Shown: piece after piece, positions 14,978 through 23,868 of the stretch
How positions within the stretch are numbered: the stretch's first letter is position 1
How the letters are laid out: every line of letters starts with the position of its first letter
NCBI RefSeq assembly: GCF_018881605.1
Contig: NZ_JACVPZ010000001.1
Coordinates: 1,488,001 to 1,552,000 of the forward strand
Source: Polynucleobacter sp. UB-Tiil-W10
GTDB lineage: Bacteria > Pseudomonadota > Gammaproteobacteria > Burkholderiales > Burkholderiaceae
Direction: 5' to 3'
DNA: 64,000 bases
Made by a program: the position numbers and the translations under genes
The notes under the pieces: generated by a model
The model's input: the letters and a program-made list of their open reading frames with translations, nothing else
The model's database searches: none
Told to the model about the DNA's origin: nothing

Positions 14978-16883
14978 AGCTAAAGTTCATTTTTACTCGA
15001 GTGAGCCACTCGTTGCGTTATTGGGTAATCCCAATTGCGGTAAAACAGCTTTATTCAATTTACTCACTGGCAGTCGACAGAAGGTTGCCAACTATTCGGG
15101 TGTCACTGTTGAGCGCAAAGAAGGGCGTCTAACCCTTGAGTCGGGTAAAAATATTCGTGTTCTCGATTTACCGGGTGCGTACAGCCTTTATCCCAGATCG
15201 CTCGATGAGAAAGTAACTTGCAATGTATTGCTCGGTAGGGCTGAGGGTGAAAAGCGTCCCGATTTAGTGATCTGCGTTTTGAGTGCAATGAATTTGCGTC
15301 GAAATCTGCGCTTAGTATTGGCAGCCAAGCGGCTAGGTTTGCCCTGCGTAGTGGTGCTGAACATGTTAGATATTGCCAAGCGTCAGGGCTTGCAGATCGA
15401 TACAGTTGCCTTATCAAATGAACTCGGATTACCAGTTCTAACCAGCATTGGAATTCAATCTGATGGTGCTGATGAGATCAAGCAGTTTTTATCGAATCTG
15501 GATTGGCGTAATTTGAATGGCTTGCGAACAGGTACAAGTGATGCCACTCTTGAAAATGTTGCCTCTCATATTGCCCATACAGAAACCGATAACATTCAAG
15601 TCCAAAGAATTCTGCAAAACCTCAAGCTTGATCAAATTATCCCCGACCAATTAAGCGATCGTTTGGATGCCGTGTTGTTGCATCCCGTCTTTGGCCCCAT
15701 TATTTTGGTTGGCCTACTCTTTTGCATTTTTCAGGCAGTCTTTAGCTGGGCAACAGTACCAATGGACTTAATCAAGGGCGCCGTGGAGTACCTTGGCGGT
15801 CAACTCGTTGAGTTTGTGCCTAATGGTTGGTTGCGCAGCTTATTAATCAACGGAATTTTGGCGGGCTTAGGTGGTGTAGTGATTTTCTTGCCGCAAATTT
15901 TGATTCTGTTCTTCTTTATTTTGTTGCTTGAAGAATCTGGTTACCTGCCTAGAGCTGCTTACTTGCTAGACAGGGTAATGGGATCGGTAGGCCTTTCTGG
16001 TAGATCTTTCATTCCTCTGTTATCTAGCTTTGCCTGTGCCATTCCTGGAATAATGGCCACGAGAAGTATTACGAACGCTCGCGATCGCATGGTGACAATT
16101 CTCATTGCACCCATGATGACGTGTTCTGCGCGGCTCCCGGTTTATGCCTTATTGATATCTGCCTTCATTCCAGAGCAAAAACTTTGGGTTGGGATTGATT
16201 TGCAAGGCCTTGTCTTGTTCCTGCTTTATCTTGCAGGGATTTTGGGGGCCATGGCAGTGGCCTGGATTCTGAAACGCTTTACGAGTGAGCAATTTAGGAT
16301 GAATGCGCTCATGATGGAGCTTCCTAGTTATCACTTGCCACGCATCGGCAATTTAGCTATTAGCTTATGGCAGCGCGCAGAAATATTTTTACGTCGTGTT
16401 GGCGGAATTATTTTGCTAATGACTATTGCATTGTGGGTGTTGTCTAGCTTTCCGTTCCCGCCTGAGGGTGCAACAGGATCGCCGATTCAATATAGCTTTG
16501 CGGGAATGATTGGACAGGCCTTGGCCCATGTGTTCTCACCCATTGGATTTAACTGGCAAATCAGTATTGCTCTAGTGCCGGGCATGGCAGCTCGTGAGGT
16601 TGTGGTTAGTTCATTAGCAACGGTATATGCGCTATCTGGATCGAGTGTTGACGCGGCTGATGCACTAATTCCCTTGATCTCCAGTGGCTGGTCCTTAGCC
16701 ACAGCTTTATCTCTATTGGCCTGGTTTGTATTTGCTCCTCAGTGTTTATCCACCATTGCAGCAGTGAAGCGTGAAACTGGCGGCTGGAAGATTCCAATCA
16801 TTATGCTGAGTTACTTATTTGGTTTGGCCTATATGGCGTCCTTTATCACCTATCACCTAGCTATGTATCTGGGTCTAGGTTAA
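14970..16883 (+). CDS. feoB: Ferrous iron transport protein B
   Basis: The inner-membrane Fe(II) transporter with an N-terminal G domain, 637 residues. G1 is GNPNCGKT (residues 19-26), the G3 motif is DLPG and G4 is NMLD. About a dozen membrane segments follow, with the SFACAIPG and CSARLPVY gate motifs and AAREVVVSS. At 637 residues it is shorter than E. coli FeoB (about 770) but complete in the motifs. No feoC follows. The ATG at 14970 is chosen because the G domain begins soon after; an in-frame ATG at 14955 is also open. Confidence 0.95.
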   Translation: MSEAKVHFYSSEPLVALLGNPNCGKTALFNLLTGSRQKVANYSGVTVERKEGRLTLESGKNIRVLDLPGAYSLYPRSLDEKVTCNVLLGRAEGEKRPDLVICVLSAMNLRRNLRLVLAAKRLGLPCVVVLNMLDIAKRQGLQIDTVALSNELGLPVLTSIGIQSDGADEIKQFLSNLDWRNLNGLRTGTSDATLENVASHIAHTETDNIQVQRILQNLKLDQIIPDQLSDRLDAVLLHPVFGPIILVGLLFCIFQAVFSWATVPMDLIKGAVEYLGGQLVEFVPNGWLRSLLINGILAGLGGVVIFLPQILILFFFILLLEESGYLPRAAYLLDRVMGSVGLSGRSFIPLLSSFACAIPGIMATRSITNARDRMVTILIAPMMTCSARLPVYALLISAFIPEQKLWVGIDLQGLVLFLLYLAGILGAMAVAWILKRFTSEQFRMNALMMELPSYHLPRIGNLAISLWQRAEIFLRRVGGIILLMTIALWVLSSFPFPPEGATGSPIQYSFAGMIGQALAHVFSPIGFNWQISIALVPGMAAREVVVSSLATVYALSGSSVDAADALIPLISSGWSLATALSLLAWFVFAPQCLSTIAAVKRETGGWKIPIIMLSYLFGLAYMASFITYHLAMYLGLG

Positions 16884-16911
16884 ATCTCCAGATGTCTATA
16901 TTTGCTGCGGC

Positions 16912-16945
16912 ACCGCATAAAAGGGTGCGGTAGTATTCCTTTTGT
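16912..16945 (+). terminator. Possible terminator after feoB
   Basis: ACCGCA (16912-16917) pairs with TGCGGT (16926-16931), followed by a loose T-rich stretch. It is a weak hairpin and may only be partial termination. Confidence 0.35.
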
Positions 16946-16980
16946 ATTTAAAAAATAGATAACAACAAAAGGAGATATTA

Positions 16981-18024
16981 ATGAGTTCTAGACGTCAATT
17001 TATGAAGACTGCTTCTGCTGCGGGAGCTGGTTTAGTGGCAGCCTCTACCATGGGTGTCATGCAGGAGGCTTCAGCTCATCCAACTTCGACCTGGGGAGGG
17101 GGGATCTACTCTGGTCCTCGTGAAATGGTAAGAAATAGCAAAATTCTCTCGATCCAAAATGCGGATGGAACAGAAACCTTGGGTGTAGTTACCCCAAAAG
17201 GGGTTATCGATATTCGTGCTGTAGCTAAGAAAATGAAGATTGCAGCACCGACTACTTTGGATCAATTATTGCAAGAAGGTAATGCTGCTGGATTTAATAA
17301 GGTAGTAGCAAGCGCCGATAAATCTGGCGTGCCTTACTTAAAGGAATCCGACATTACTTTCGGGCGCCTATTTAAAAACCCTGGAAAGATTGTTTGCGTT
17401 GGCTTAAATTACCGTGCGCATGCGGATGAGGTTGGTATGGCTCACCCACGAGTACCGCCGCTATTCAATAAGTACAACAATAGTCTTACGTCCCATAATT
17501 GTTTATTACAAATTCCACCACCATCAGTTTCTTATAAGCTAGATTATGAGACTGAGTTGTTAATTGTTGTTGGCAAGCAGATGCGTAACGTTCCTGAATC
17601 AGCTGCTTTGGATTATGTGGCGGGTTATTGCACCTCAAATGATTTCTCATCACGTGATTTGCAATTGGAGTTACCGAGTGGGCAATGGATGATTGGAAAG
17701 ACATTAGACCAATACGCGCCAATTGGGCCTTACTTTGTTACCTCTGACTTGGTGGGTGACCCGAATAAGCTTCAGGTGAAGACATGGGTTAATGGCGAGT
17801 TACGTCAGAACTCAAATACCTCAGACTTTATTCACAACACTCAAAAAATGTTGTCTTATATCAGCACCTACTGGACTCTGGAGCCAGGAGATATTGTTTT
17901 CACTGGCACACCTCAAGGCGTGATTGCTGGCATGCCAAAAGACAAGCAGGTCTGGTTGAAGAAGGGCGATAAGATTGTAAGTTCAGTAGAAAAGCTCGGA
18001 GAACTGAAGTTCACTTTGGCTTAA
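16981..18024 (+). CDS. Tat-exported fumarylacetoacetate hydrolase-family protein
   Basis: A 347-residue FAH-fold enzyme with a twin-arginine leader (SSRRQFMKTAS, a hydrophobic run, then EASAHP). The leader places it outside the cytoplasmic membrane, unusual for this family. The metal-binding acidic residues of the FAH fold are present in KLDYETELLIVVG and SNDFSSRDLQ. Further blocks are GKIVCVGLNYRAHADEVG and a C-terminal LEPGDIVFTGTPQGV. The family cleaves C-C bonds or decarboxylates diketo acids. The start follows AAAGGAGATATTA. It begins a region of catabolic genes with several exported members. Confidence 0.88.
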   Translation: MSSRRQFMKTASAAGAGLVAASTMGVMQEASAHPTSTWGGGIYSGPREMVRNSKILSIQNADGTETLGVVTPKGVIDIRAVAKKMKIAAPTTLDQLLQEGNAAGFNKVVASADKSGVPYLKESDITFGRLFKNPGKIVCVGLNYRAHADEVGMAHPRVPPLFNKYNNSLTSHNCLLQIPPPSVSYKLDYETELLIVVGKQMRNVPESAALDYVAGYCTSNDFSSRDLQLELPSGQWMIGKTLDQYAPIGPYFVTSDLVGDPNKLQVKTWVNGELRQNSNTSDFIHNTQKMLSYISTYWTLEPGDIVFTGTPQGVIAGMPKDKQVWLKKGDKIVSSVEKLGELKFTLA

Positions 18025-18049
18025 TCTTCATAAGATTGCCTGCAAAAAG

Positions 18050-18072
18050 AAAGCCACCCTAGGGTGGCTTTA
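18050..18072. terminator. Bidirectional terminator between convergent FAH genes
   Basis: AAAGCCACCCT (18050-18060) is directly followed by its exact complement AGGGTGGCTTT (18061-18071). T-rich sequence flanks both ends, so it can stop transcription from either side. Confidence 0.85.
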
Positions 18073-18114
18073 CTTAGACTTGAATAGCTAATCAACCTAA
18101 GAGCTTAATGCAAC

Positions 18115-19002
18115 TTATTCGGCAATAAAAGTATTCTCTAGCTTTCCAATGCCACCCATCTCAACAACAACAACATCGCCGTTAACTAAATACTTGGGGG
18201 GTTTAAAGCCAATACCAACGCCTACTGGTGTGCCTGTAGCAATCAGATCGCCAGGGTAAAGCGTAATGCCTGCAGAGACGGTTGCAATCATATTGGGGAT
18301 GTCAAAGATCAGATCTTTGGTATTCGAGTTCTGACGTAACTCACCATTGACCCAGCACTTAACAGAGATGTCTTCCGCATCAACTTCGTCTGCTGTAACA
18401 ACCCATGGACCCATTGGGCAGAAGGTATCAAAACTTTTACCTAAAAACCATTGCTTGTGCCTTTGCTGCCAATCACGTGCAGTCACGTCATTGATTGCTG
18501 TGTAACCCCACACATGCTTCATGGCATCTGCTTCAGTAATCCCCTTGCCACCTTTGCCAATCACAATAGTGAGCTCGGCTTCGTAATCAATGCAAGTTGA
18601 TACTGCAGTTGGAATGATGACGTTGGTATTGGGGCCAGTTACAGACTCAGGTGGCTTTGTGAAAAAGATTGCATGGCTTGGAATATCTTCGCCAGGTTTA
18701 GCGCTGCCATCAAATCCACTGTTGGAAAATTCTTTAGCATGTTCATGGTAGTTTTTTCCGACGCAGAAAATATTGCGGCGTGGTCTTGGAACAGGGGCAA
18801 GAAGGCGAATATCACTAAACGTATGGGTAGAAATGGGTTTTGGTAATTTCTCGGCTAGATCGGATTTGAGGATAGCCACGATCCCATCCTCGCTAACATC
18901 AATACCTAAATCGAGTTCTTGAACTGTATTGCCGTCGGCAGAAACAATTCCCACGCGAGTTTTGGTGGGCTCTTTGGCTAAAACAAATGCTGCATATTTC
19001 AT
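18115..19002 (-). CDS. Cytoplasmic FAH-family hydrolase
   Basis: A 295-residue FAH-fold enzyme with no signal peptide. It has RRNIFCVGKNYHEHAKE, the metal segment STCIDYEAELTIVIG and NDVTARDWQ. The end LYPGDLIATGTPVGVG matches the 2-keto-4-pentenoate hydratase / fumarylacetoacetate hydrolase group. It converges on the Tat-exported homologue and diverges from a Bug receptor gene at 19115, so it may act on the product imported through that receptor. The exact substrate is unknown. Confidence 0.88.
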   Translation of the reverse strand: MKYAAFVLAKEPTKTRVGIVSADGNTVQELDLGIDVSEDGIVAILKSDLAEKLPKPISTHTFSDIRLLAPVPRPRRNIFCVGKNYHEHAKEFSNSGFDGSAKPGEDIPSHAIFFTKPPESVTGPNTNVIIPTAVSTCIDYEAELTIVIGKGGKGITEADAMKHVWGYTAINDVTARDWQQRHKQWFLGKSFDTFCPMGPWVVTADEVDAEDISVKCWVNGELRQNSNTKDLIFDIPNMIATVSAGITLYPGDLIATGTPVGVGIGFKPPKYLVNGDVVVVEMGGIGKLENTFIAE

Positions 19003-19114
19003 GATTGCTATCTCCGGCAGGGTTTTGTCTACGCTAACCCCTATTTATTGTGATGAATCTTGTAGTAGGATAAAGAACATAAATAATAACTAAATTACGT
19101 ACTAGAGACAAAAA

Positions 19115-20101
19115 ATGAGGCAAAAATATCTAGCCATTCCAATCGCAGCCTTGTTATGGGTCAATTTGCTCTGTCAAAGTGCATTTGTGCAAGCCCAAGA
19201 TGCTTGGCCCACGAAACCCATCACCATGGTTGTCCCATTTCCGCCAGGCGGGGTTGCAGATACTGTAGGAAGACCGGTGGCGGAGGCTCTTTCTCGTGGT
19301 TTGGGTCAACCAGTGATAGTGGAAAATAAAGCTGGGGCTGGCGGTGGTATTGGTATGGCTGCAGTGGCTAAAGCCAAGCCTGATGGCTACACTATTTTGA
19401 TGGCCCTATCTTCTATATCGATTATTCCTGAGGCGGATAAGATCGTTGGTAGAGAGCAATCATTTCAGCTTAACCAGCTGAAGCCCATCGCTCGTTTTAC
19501 AGCAGACCCAACAGTTTTGGTGGTGAGAGCAGATAGTCCTTGGAAGGACTACAAATCTTTTGTGGCGGCAATGCGCGCCAATCCAGGCAAATACAACTTC
19601 GGTTCGTCAGGTAACTACGGAACAATGCACGTGCCAATGGAGATGCTCAAATCTTCCGAGAAGTTTTATATGGTGCATATTCCTTACACAGGTGCGGGAC
19701 CGGCAATTGTGGGCTTACTTGGAGGTCAGGTAGATGCAATTGCTACAGGGCCTTCTTCTATCGTTCAGCAAATTAAGGCGGGCAAGGTTCGTGCTTTGGC
19801 TCATTGGGGTGATGGCAGGCTGGCCAGTATGCCCGATGTACCGAGCTTTAAAGAGATGGGGGTGAAGATAGAGTTTTTTCAATGGGCTGGTTTATTTGTG
19901 CCTAGTGCAACCCCTGACTACATAACAAACAAATTACGTGAAGCTGCAAAACAAGCCGCAAATGATGAGCGTGTTCGCACCGTAATTAATGGCGCTGGAA
20001 GTCCAATTCAATATATGGATGCGCCTGAATTTAAAACCTATTGGGATAAAGAATCTGCTCAGATGGGTGAAGTTGTCAAAAAGATCGGCAAGGTGGAATA
20101 A
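19115..20101 (+). CDS. Bug-family TTT substrate-binding protein
   Basis: A 328-residue periplasmic receptor. The signal peptide ends FVQAQDA; the mature start has PITMVVPFPPGGVADTVGRP. Then come KAGAGGGIGMAAV, KPDGYTILMA, GSSGNYGTMHV, and the HIPYTGAGPAIVGLLGG loop typical of the family. Its stop overlaps the start of the exported aldolase gene by one base (TAATG). That tight coupling suggests both act on the same compound. No TctA/TctB genes are nearby. Confidence 0.92.
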   Translation: MRQKYLAIPIAALLWVNLLCQSAFVQAQDAWPTKPITMVVPFPPGGVADTVGRPVAEALSRGLGQPVIVENKAGAGGGIGMAAVAKAKPDGYTILMALSSISIIPEADKIVGREQSFQLNQLKPIARFTADPTVLVVRADSPWKDYKSFVAAMRANPGKYNFGSSGNYGTMHVPMEMLKSSEKFYMVHIPYTGAGPAIVGLLGGQVDAIATGPSSIVQQIKAGKVRALAHWGDGRLASMPDVPSFKEMGVKIEFFQWAGLFVPSATPDYITNKLREAAKQAANDERVRTVINGAGSPIQYMDAPEFKTYWDKESAQMGEVVKKIGKVE

Positions 20102-20898
20102 TGCAAAATCGATTACTTCTTGCGTTTCTGATTATCTTTATTGCTCAGGCTGACGCCGCTACCGTTCAGGAGCAGATGGATCAAAATCCAGCGGTCAAGA
20201 CGGCAGTTGAAGAGCTTGTTCTAGCAAATCATATTTTGTACGACCAGAATGCAGTAGATGGGTATGGCCATATTAGTGTCCGTAATCCAGCCAATCCCAA
20301 TACATTCTTTCTGGCGAGAAGTGTTGCACCTTCCGTAGTCAAAGTTGAAGACATCATGGAATTTGATATGAACGGTAAAGCTTTAAATGGTGATACTCGA
20401 GTAGCTTATGGTGAGCGTTACATTCATAGTGGTGTTTTTAAAAATCGTCCGGATATTAATTCAGTAATTCATGGCCATGCTTCTCCAGTCCTTCCTTATG
20501 GCTTAACGGGGGTTAGTCTTAAGCCGGTTTATCACATGAGCGCTTTCTTAGGTGAGGGCGCACCTGTTTTCGAGATTCGTAATTTTGCCAAGCCTAATCC
20601 AGATACAGACATGTTTGTTAGTAATGTCGAGTTAGGCGATGCCTTATCTAAGACCATGGGCTTACAGTATTTTGTTTTGATGCGCGGTCATGGATACGCT
20701 GCAGGTGCAGATTCGATTAAGAAAGCTGTGTTCAGGACTATCTACGCGATTCAGAATGCCAGTATTCAGGCTGAGGCAATGAAGATGGGGCAGGTACAGT
20801 ACCTTAGCCCTGGCGAGGCTATTACTGCGCAAGAGACGATCGAGAAAACCATTGGTCGCCCATGGCAACTTTGGAGTGAGCGCGTCAAAAAACCCTAA
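20101..20898 (+). CDS. Exported class II aldolase/adducin-family protein
   Basis: A 265-residue protein with a predicted signal peptide (LLLAFLIIFIAQADA) ahead of a class II aldolase domain. Zinc-site histidines are in VIHGHASPVLPYG (two) and MRGHGYAAGA (one). The glutamate segment GERYIHSGVF precedes them. The family contains fuculose/rhamnulose-phosphate aldolases and decarboxylases; most are cytoplasmic, so the signal peptide is unusual. Translation is coupled to the Bug receptor. It may be a periplasmic lyase or decarboxylase, or a binding derivative. Substrate unknown. Confidence 0.85.
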   Translation: MQNRLLLAFLIIFIAQADAATVQEQMDQNPAVKTAVEELVLANHILYDQNAVDGYGHISVRNPANPNTFFLARSVAPSVVKVEDIMEFDMNGKALNGDTRVAYGERYIHSGVFKNRPDINSVIHGHASPVLPYGLTGVSLKPVYHMSAFLGEGAPVFEIRNFAKPNPDTDMFVSNVELGDALSKTMGLQYFVLMRGHGYAAGADSIKKAVFRTIYAIQNASIQAEAMKMGQVQYLSPGEAITAQETIEKTIGRPWQLWSERVKKP

Positions 20899-20919
20899 TC
20901 ATTGTTAAACTGACGCATC

Positions 20920-21717
20920 ATGCAGATGCAAGCTCGTCCTCCAATCAAAGTACTTATCCAGGGCTTGCTGTTAGCTTTAATCTTACTTTCGCCCTCCATT
21001 AGTATGGCGGTGTTGCAAGATGAAATTCAGGTGTATGACGACGAAATTAATGCTAAGGGTGAGGCAAGTCTAGAGGTGCATTTAAACAGCACGCCCCGAG
21101 GCATTCAAAGCCCTTCTTATCCTGGGGAGGTAATGAGTAACAACGGTGTGCGGGTAACACCAGAGTTTGCTTATGGCCTTGGTCATGACCTCGAGGCTGG
21201 TTTGTATATCTCTTATGTGAACTACGACAACAAGTTTCAATATGCTGCTACTAAGCTCCGCATGAAGTGGTTACCAATGCGTGAAGATAAGGGCGACTCT
21301 TTTTTCGCAGGTGCAAATCTAGAGTTAGCTAACGTACAACCCCAGTTTGATGAGTCCAGATATAACAGTGAAATGCGTTTCATTATCGGCAAGCATTTTG
21401 ATGAGTGGCTTTTCTCTTTCAATCCAATTATAGATATGCCGCTTTCACAACCCTATGTCCATCAAGCACCCTATTTTTCTACGGCTACGCGCCTATCAAG
21501 AGAAGTGACCCCAGAGTTGGCTCTTGGAGTTGAGTACTACTCCAATCTGAATCAAATCAATCAGCCAATCAATTATCAAAATACCCAGCAAATGGGTTTC
21601 TTAATGATGTACTACGATGGCAAACCACTTTCTTTTCAGGCTGGAGTAGGTAAAGGTTTTTCTAACAGCACGGATTCATTAACGCTCAAGGCGATTTTTT
21701 CTATTCCATTGAATTAA
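20920..21717 (+). CDS. Putative outer-membrane beta-barrel protein
   Basis: A 265-residue protein with an N-terminal hydrophobic signal (LLLALILLSPSISMA) and a strand-rich body rich in Tyr, Phe and Asn. Its strands are typical of barrels, for example DLEAGLYISYVNYDNKFQY and the AKLRMKWLPM pattern. It ends IFSIPLN, not the classical terminal aromatic, so barrel insertion is less certain. I do not recognise a family. It starts 22 bases after the exported aldolase gene and is probably the third gene of the Bug-aldolase operon. Confidence 0.68.
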   Translation: MQMQARPPIKVLIQGLLLALILLSPSISMAVLQDEIQVYDDEINAKGEASLEVHLNSTPRGIQSPSYPGEVMSNNGVRVTPEFAYGLGHDLEAGLYISYVNYDNKFQYAATKLRMKWLPMREDKGDSFFAGANLELANVQPQFDESRYNSEMRFIIGKHFDEWLFSFNPIIDMPLSQPYVHQAPYFSTATRLSREVTPELALGVEYYSNLNQINQPINYQNTQQMGFLMMYYDGKPLSFQAGVGKGFSNSTDSLTLKAIFSIPLN

Positions 21718-21729
21718 ACGCCGGCAGCT

Positions 21730-22731
21730 TTAATCGGGCTTGATATTGGCATCTTTAATCACCTTGCTCCACATATTCATTTCCCGTGTAATGCGTTTGC
21801 TGGAGTCTGCTGGAGACAGGAAGTTCACATATACGCCAGCCGCCAACATCCGCTCTTGAACCTCAGGTCGTTGCAAGATGATTTTGATATCCCCGCTGAG
21901 CTTATCAATGATTGGTTTAGGCGTCCCTACTGGAGCCAAAATACCAAACATACTGACTACGTCAAAGTTCGGCAAGCCAGTAGCCTCAGTGACTGTTGGC
22001 ACGTCTGGTAGTTGGCTAATTCGTTTAGCAGTTGTTACCGCAAGAGCTCTTAACTGCCCAGACTGAATAAATTGCAAAGCTGCGGGAACGGTCTCAGACA
22101 TGGTCAATACCTGTCCACCCACTAAATCAGTCATCGCTGGTCCGCTACCTTTATAGGGTACATGCAATAAATCTAAGCCAAGTTGATAGCGAAACATTTC
22201 CATCACAAGGCGTTGTGGGGCCCCAGCACCAGATGAGGCGAAGGTAAGCTTGCCTGGGTTAGCTTTTGCATAAGCGATGAACTCTTTCATGTTCTTTACG
22301 GGAACTGAAGGGTTTACTACAAACACAAGCGGGACAACTCCCACTACATCAACAGGTGTGAAATCCTTTTCTAGGTTGTATTTGATCTTGTCTTTATCTA
22401 GATTGGCATTGATAGAGTGTGACGTAAGGGCTCCCATCAATAGGGTATAGCCATCAGCTGGTGACTTGGCAACCATATCGGCACCGATATTCCCACTATC
22501 ACCTGCACGATTGTCAGGAATCACTTGCTGGTTTAGCGACTTGGACAATTCTTGCGCCATGATGCGTCCGATGACGTCGGTTGCTCCACCGGGCGGATAG
22601 GGAATTACCAGCTTAATGGGTTTGTCGGGATAGCTTTTGATTGCAGAGGGATTCGTTTGCGCAACTAGTGGAGCACTGATTAAGCTACTGCAAAGGAGTA
22701 GGCCTAGGCCCTTAATAATGGGATGTCTCAT
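21730..22731 (-). CDS. Bug-family TTT substrate-binding protein
   Basis: A 333-residue receptor. The signal peptide ends APLVAQ; the mature part has PIKLVIPYPPGGATDVIGR, NRAGDSGNIGADMVAKS, SPADGYTLLMG and HVPYKGSGPAMTDLVGG. It also carries the C-terminal MLAAGVYVNFLSPA segment found in the family. It converges on the outer-membrane protein gene with a 12-base gap. The ligand is not predictable. Confidence 0.92.
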   Translation of the reverse strand: MRHPIIKGLGLLLCSSLISAPLVAQTNPSAIKSYPDKPIKLVIPYPPGGATDVIGRIMAQELSKSLNQQVIPDNRAGDSGNIGADMVAKSPADGYTLLMGALTSHSINANLDKDKIKYNLEKDFTPVDVVGVVPLVFVVNPSVPVKNMKEFIAYAKANPGKLTFASSGAGAPQRLVMEMFRYQLGLDLLHVPYKGSGPAMTDLVGGQVLTMSETVPAALQFIQSGQLRALAVTTAKRISQLPDVPTVTEATGLPNFDVVSMFGILAPVGTPKPIIDKLSGDIKIILQRPEVQERMLAAGVYVNFLSPADSSKRITREMNMWSKVIKDANIKPD

Positions 22732-22837
22732 GTTGTATTTTTAATGGTGAGTTGAGTTACGATTTTCTATTATCTACAGAATATAAATTCATGCGCTGCG
22801 TCAATGATTTGCAAATTTCTCTAACTACAATGGACAA

Positions 22838-23119
22838 ATGACTCTAGAGCCTCACCAAATCGAGATTATTGGCTATTGCGCTGCATTTTTAACGACGCTT
22901 GCCTTTTTGCTGCAGGCCATCCAGTCCTGGCGCACTAGGGATCTATCCGGGATTTCATTGGGGATGTATTCCTTGTTTACGGGTGGGGTGGGCTTGTGGC
23001 TGGTTTATGGACTCATTATTGAAAAGTGGCCGCTCATTCTGGCTAATGCAATGACTTTTGCCTTGGCACTTAGCATCCTTTTATTGAAATTGCGTCATAC
23101 TTCTAGACACCAGAAATAA
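22838..23119 (+). CDS. SemiSWEET-type sugar transporter
   Basis: A 93-residue membrane protein with three helices, matching the MtN3/PQ-loop SemiSWEET fold. Helix 1 is IEIIGYCAAFLTTLAFLLQA, followed by RTRDLSGISLGMYSLF, a signature of bacterial SemiSWEETs. Helix 3 is ANAMTFALALSILLL. These proteins dimerise and facilitate sugar passage through the inner membrane. It starts 35 bases before the next FAH gene and lies in the same orientation, so it may be in that operon. Confidence 0.88.
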   Translation: MTLEPHQIEIIGYCAAFLTTLAFLLQAIQSWRTRDLSGISLGMYSLFTGGVGLWLVYGLIIEKWPLILANAMTFALALSILLLKLRHTSRHQK

Positions 23120-23154
23120 AACAGATATTCATCAAAATTCTTAGAAAGGTTTTT

Positions 23155-23847
23155 ATGTCTTCAGCATTTGTGATTGATCCGCCAACAGTTATTTCATTGC
23201 CTGTAACAGGTGATAGCCGTCGCTTTGCAGTCAATCGCATTTATTGCGTAGGACGTAACTATGCTGATCATGCCCGTGAGATGGGTCATGATCCTGATCG
23301 TGAGCCGCCATTCTTTTTTATGAAGCCCGCTAATTCGATTGTCACAGATGGAAAAGAGATGGCATACCCAAGTCTATCGAGCGATGTGCATCACGAAATT
23401 GAGATGGTAGTTGCGATTGGGAAGGGTGGTGCGAATATTGCCGCTGATAAAGCCCTTGAGCACGTTTATGGATACGGTGTGGGTTTAGATATGACTAGGC
23501 GCGATCTTCAAGGTGAAGCCAAGAAAATGGGGCGTCCTTGGGATACCGGTAAAGCATTTGATCAATCTGCACCTTGTGGTGAGATCACTCCTGCAACTCA
23601 ATGTGGTCATCCTGCTCAAGGCGCCATCAAGTTATTGGTCAATGGAGAAGTTCGCCAAGAGGGTGATCTCAATCAACTCATTTGGAATGTTCCAGACACA
23701 ATTGCTTATCTCTCTACCTTATTTACTTTGGAACCCGGCGACTTAATTTTCTCTGGAACTCCAGCAGGAGTGGGCCCCGTGAAAAAGGGTGATGTTCTCG
23801 AAGGCAGTGTTGCTGGCTTAGCGAACTTAAAGACAAAAATTGCTTAA
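23155..23847 (+). CDS. FAH-family hydrolase, fumarylpyruvate hydrolase-like
   Basis: A 230-residue short FAH-fold protein with no signal peptide. Motifs are NRIYCVGRNYADHAREMGH, the metal segment VHHEIEMVVAIGKGG, LDMTRRDLQGEAK, and LEPGDLIFSGTPAGVGPV. The length and the HHEIEM form match the YcgM/FAHD1 and fumarylpyruvate hydrolase group, which cleaves diketo acids or decarboxylates oxaloacetate. It stands between a SemiSWEET and a lipoprotein alpha/beta hydrolase, and the two enzymes are 21 bases apart. Confidence 0.9.
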   Translation: MSSAFVIDPPTVISLPVTGDSRRFAVNRIYCVGRNYADHAREMGHDPDREPPFFFMKPANSIVTDGKEMAYPSLSSDVHHEIEMVVAIGKGGANIAADKALEHVYGYGVGLDMTRRDLQGEAKKMGRPWDTGKAFDQSAPCGEITPATQCGHPAQGAIKLLVNGEVRQEGDLNQLIWNVPDTIAYLSTLFTLEPGDLIFSGTPAGVGPVKKGDVLEGSVAGLANLKTKIA

Positions 23848-23868
23848 ATACGAAAGAGGCTGAGAGTA

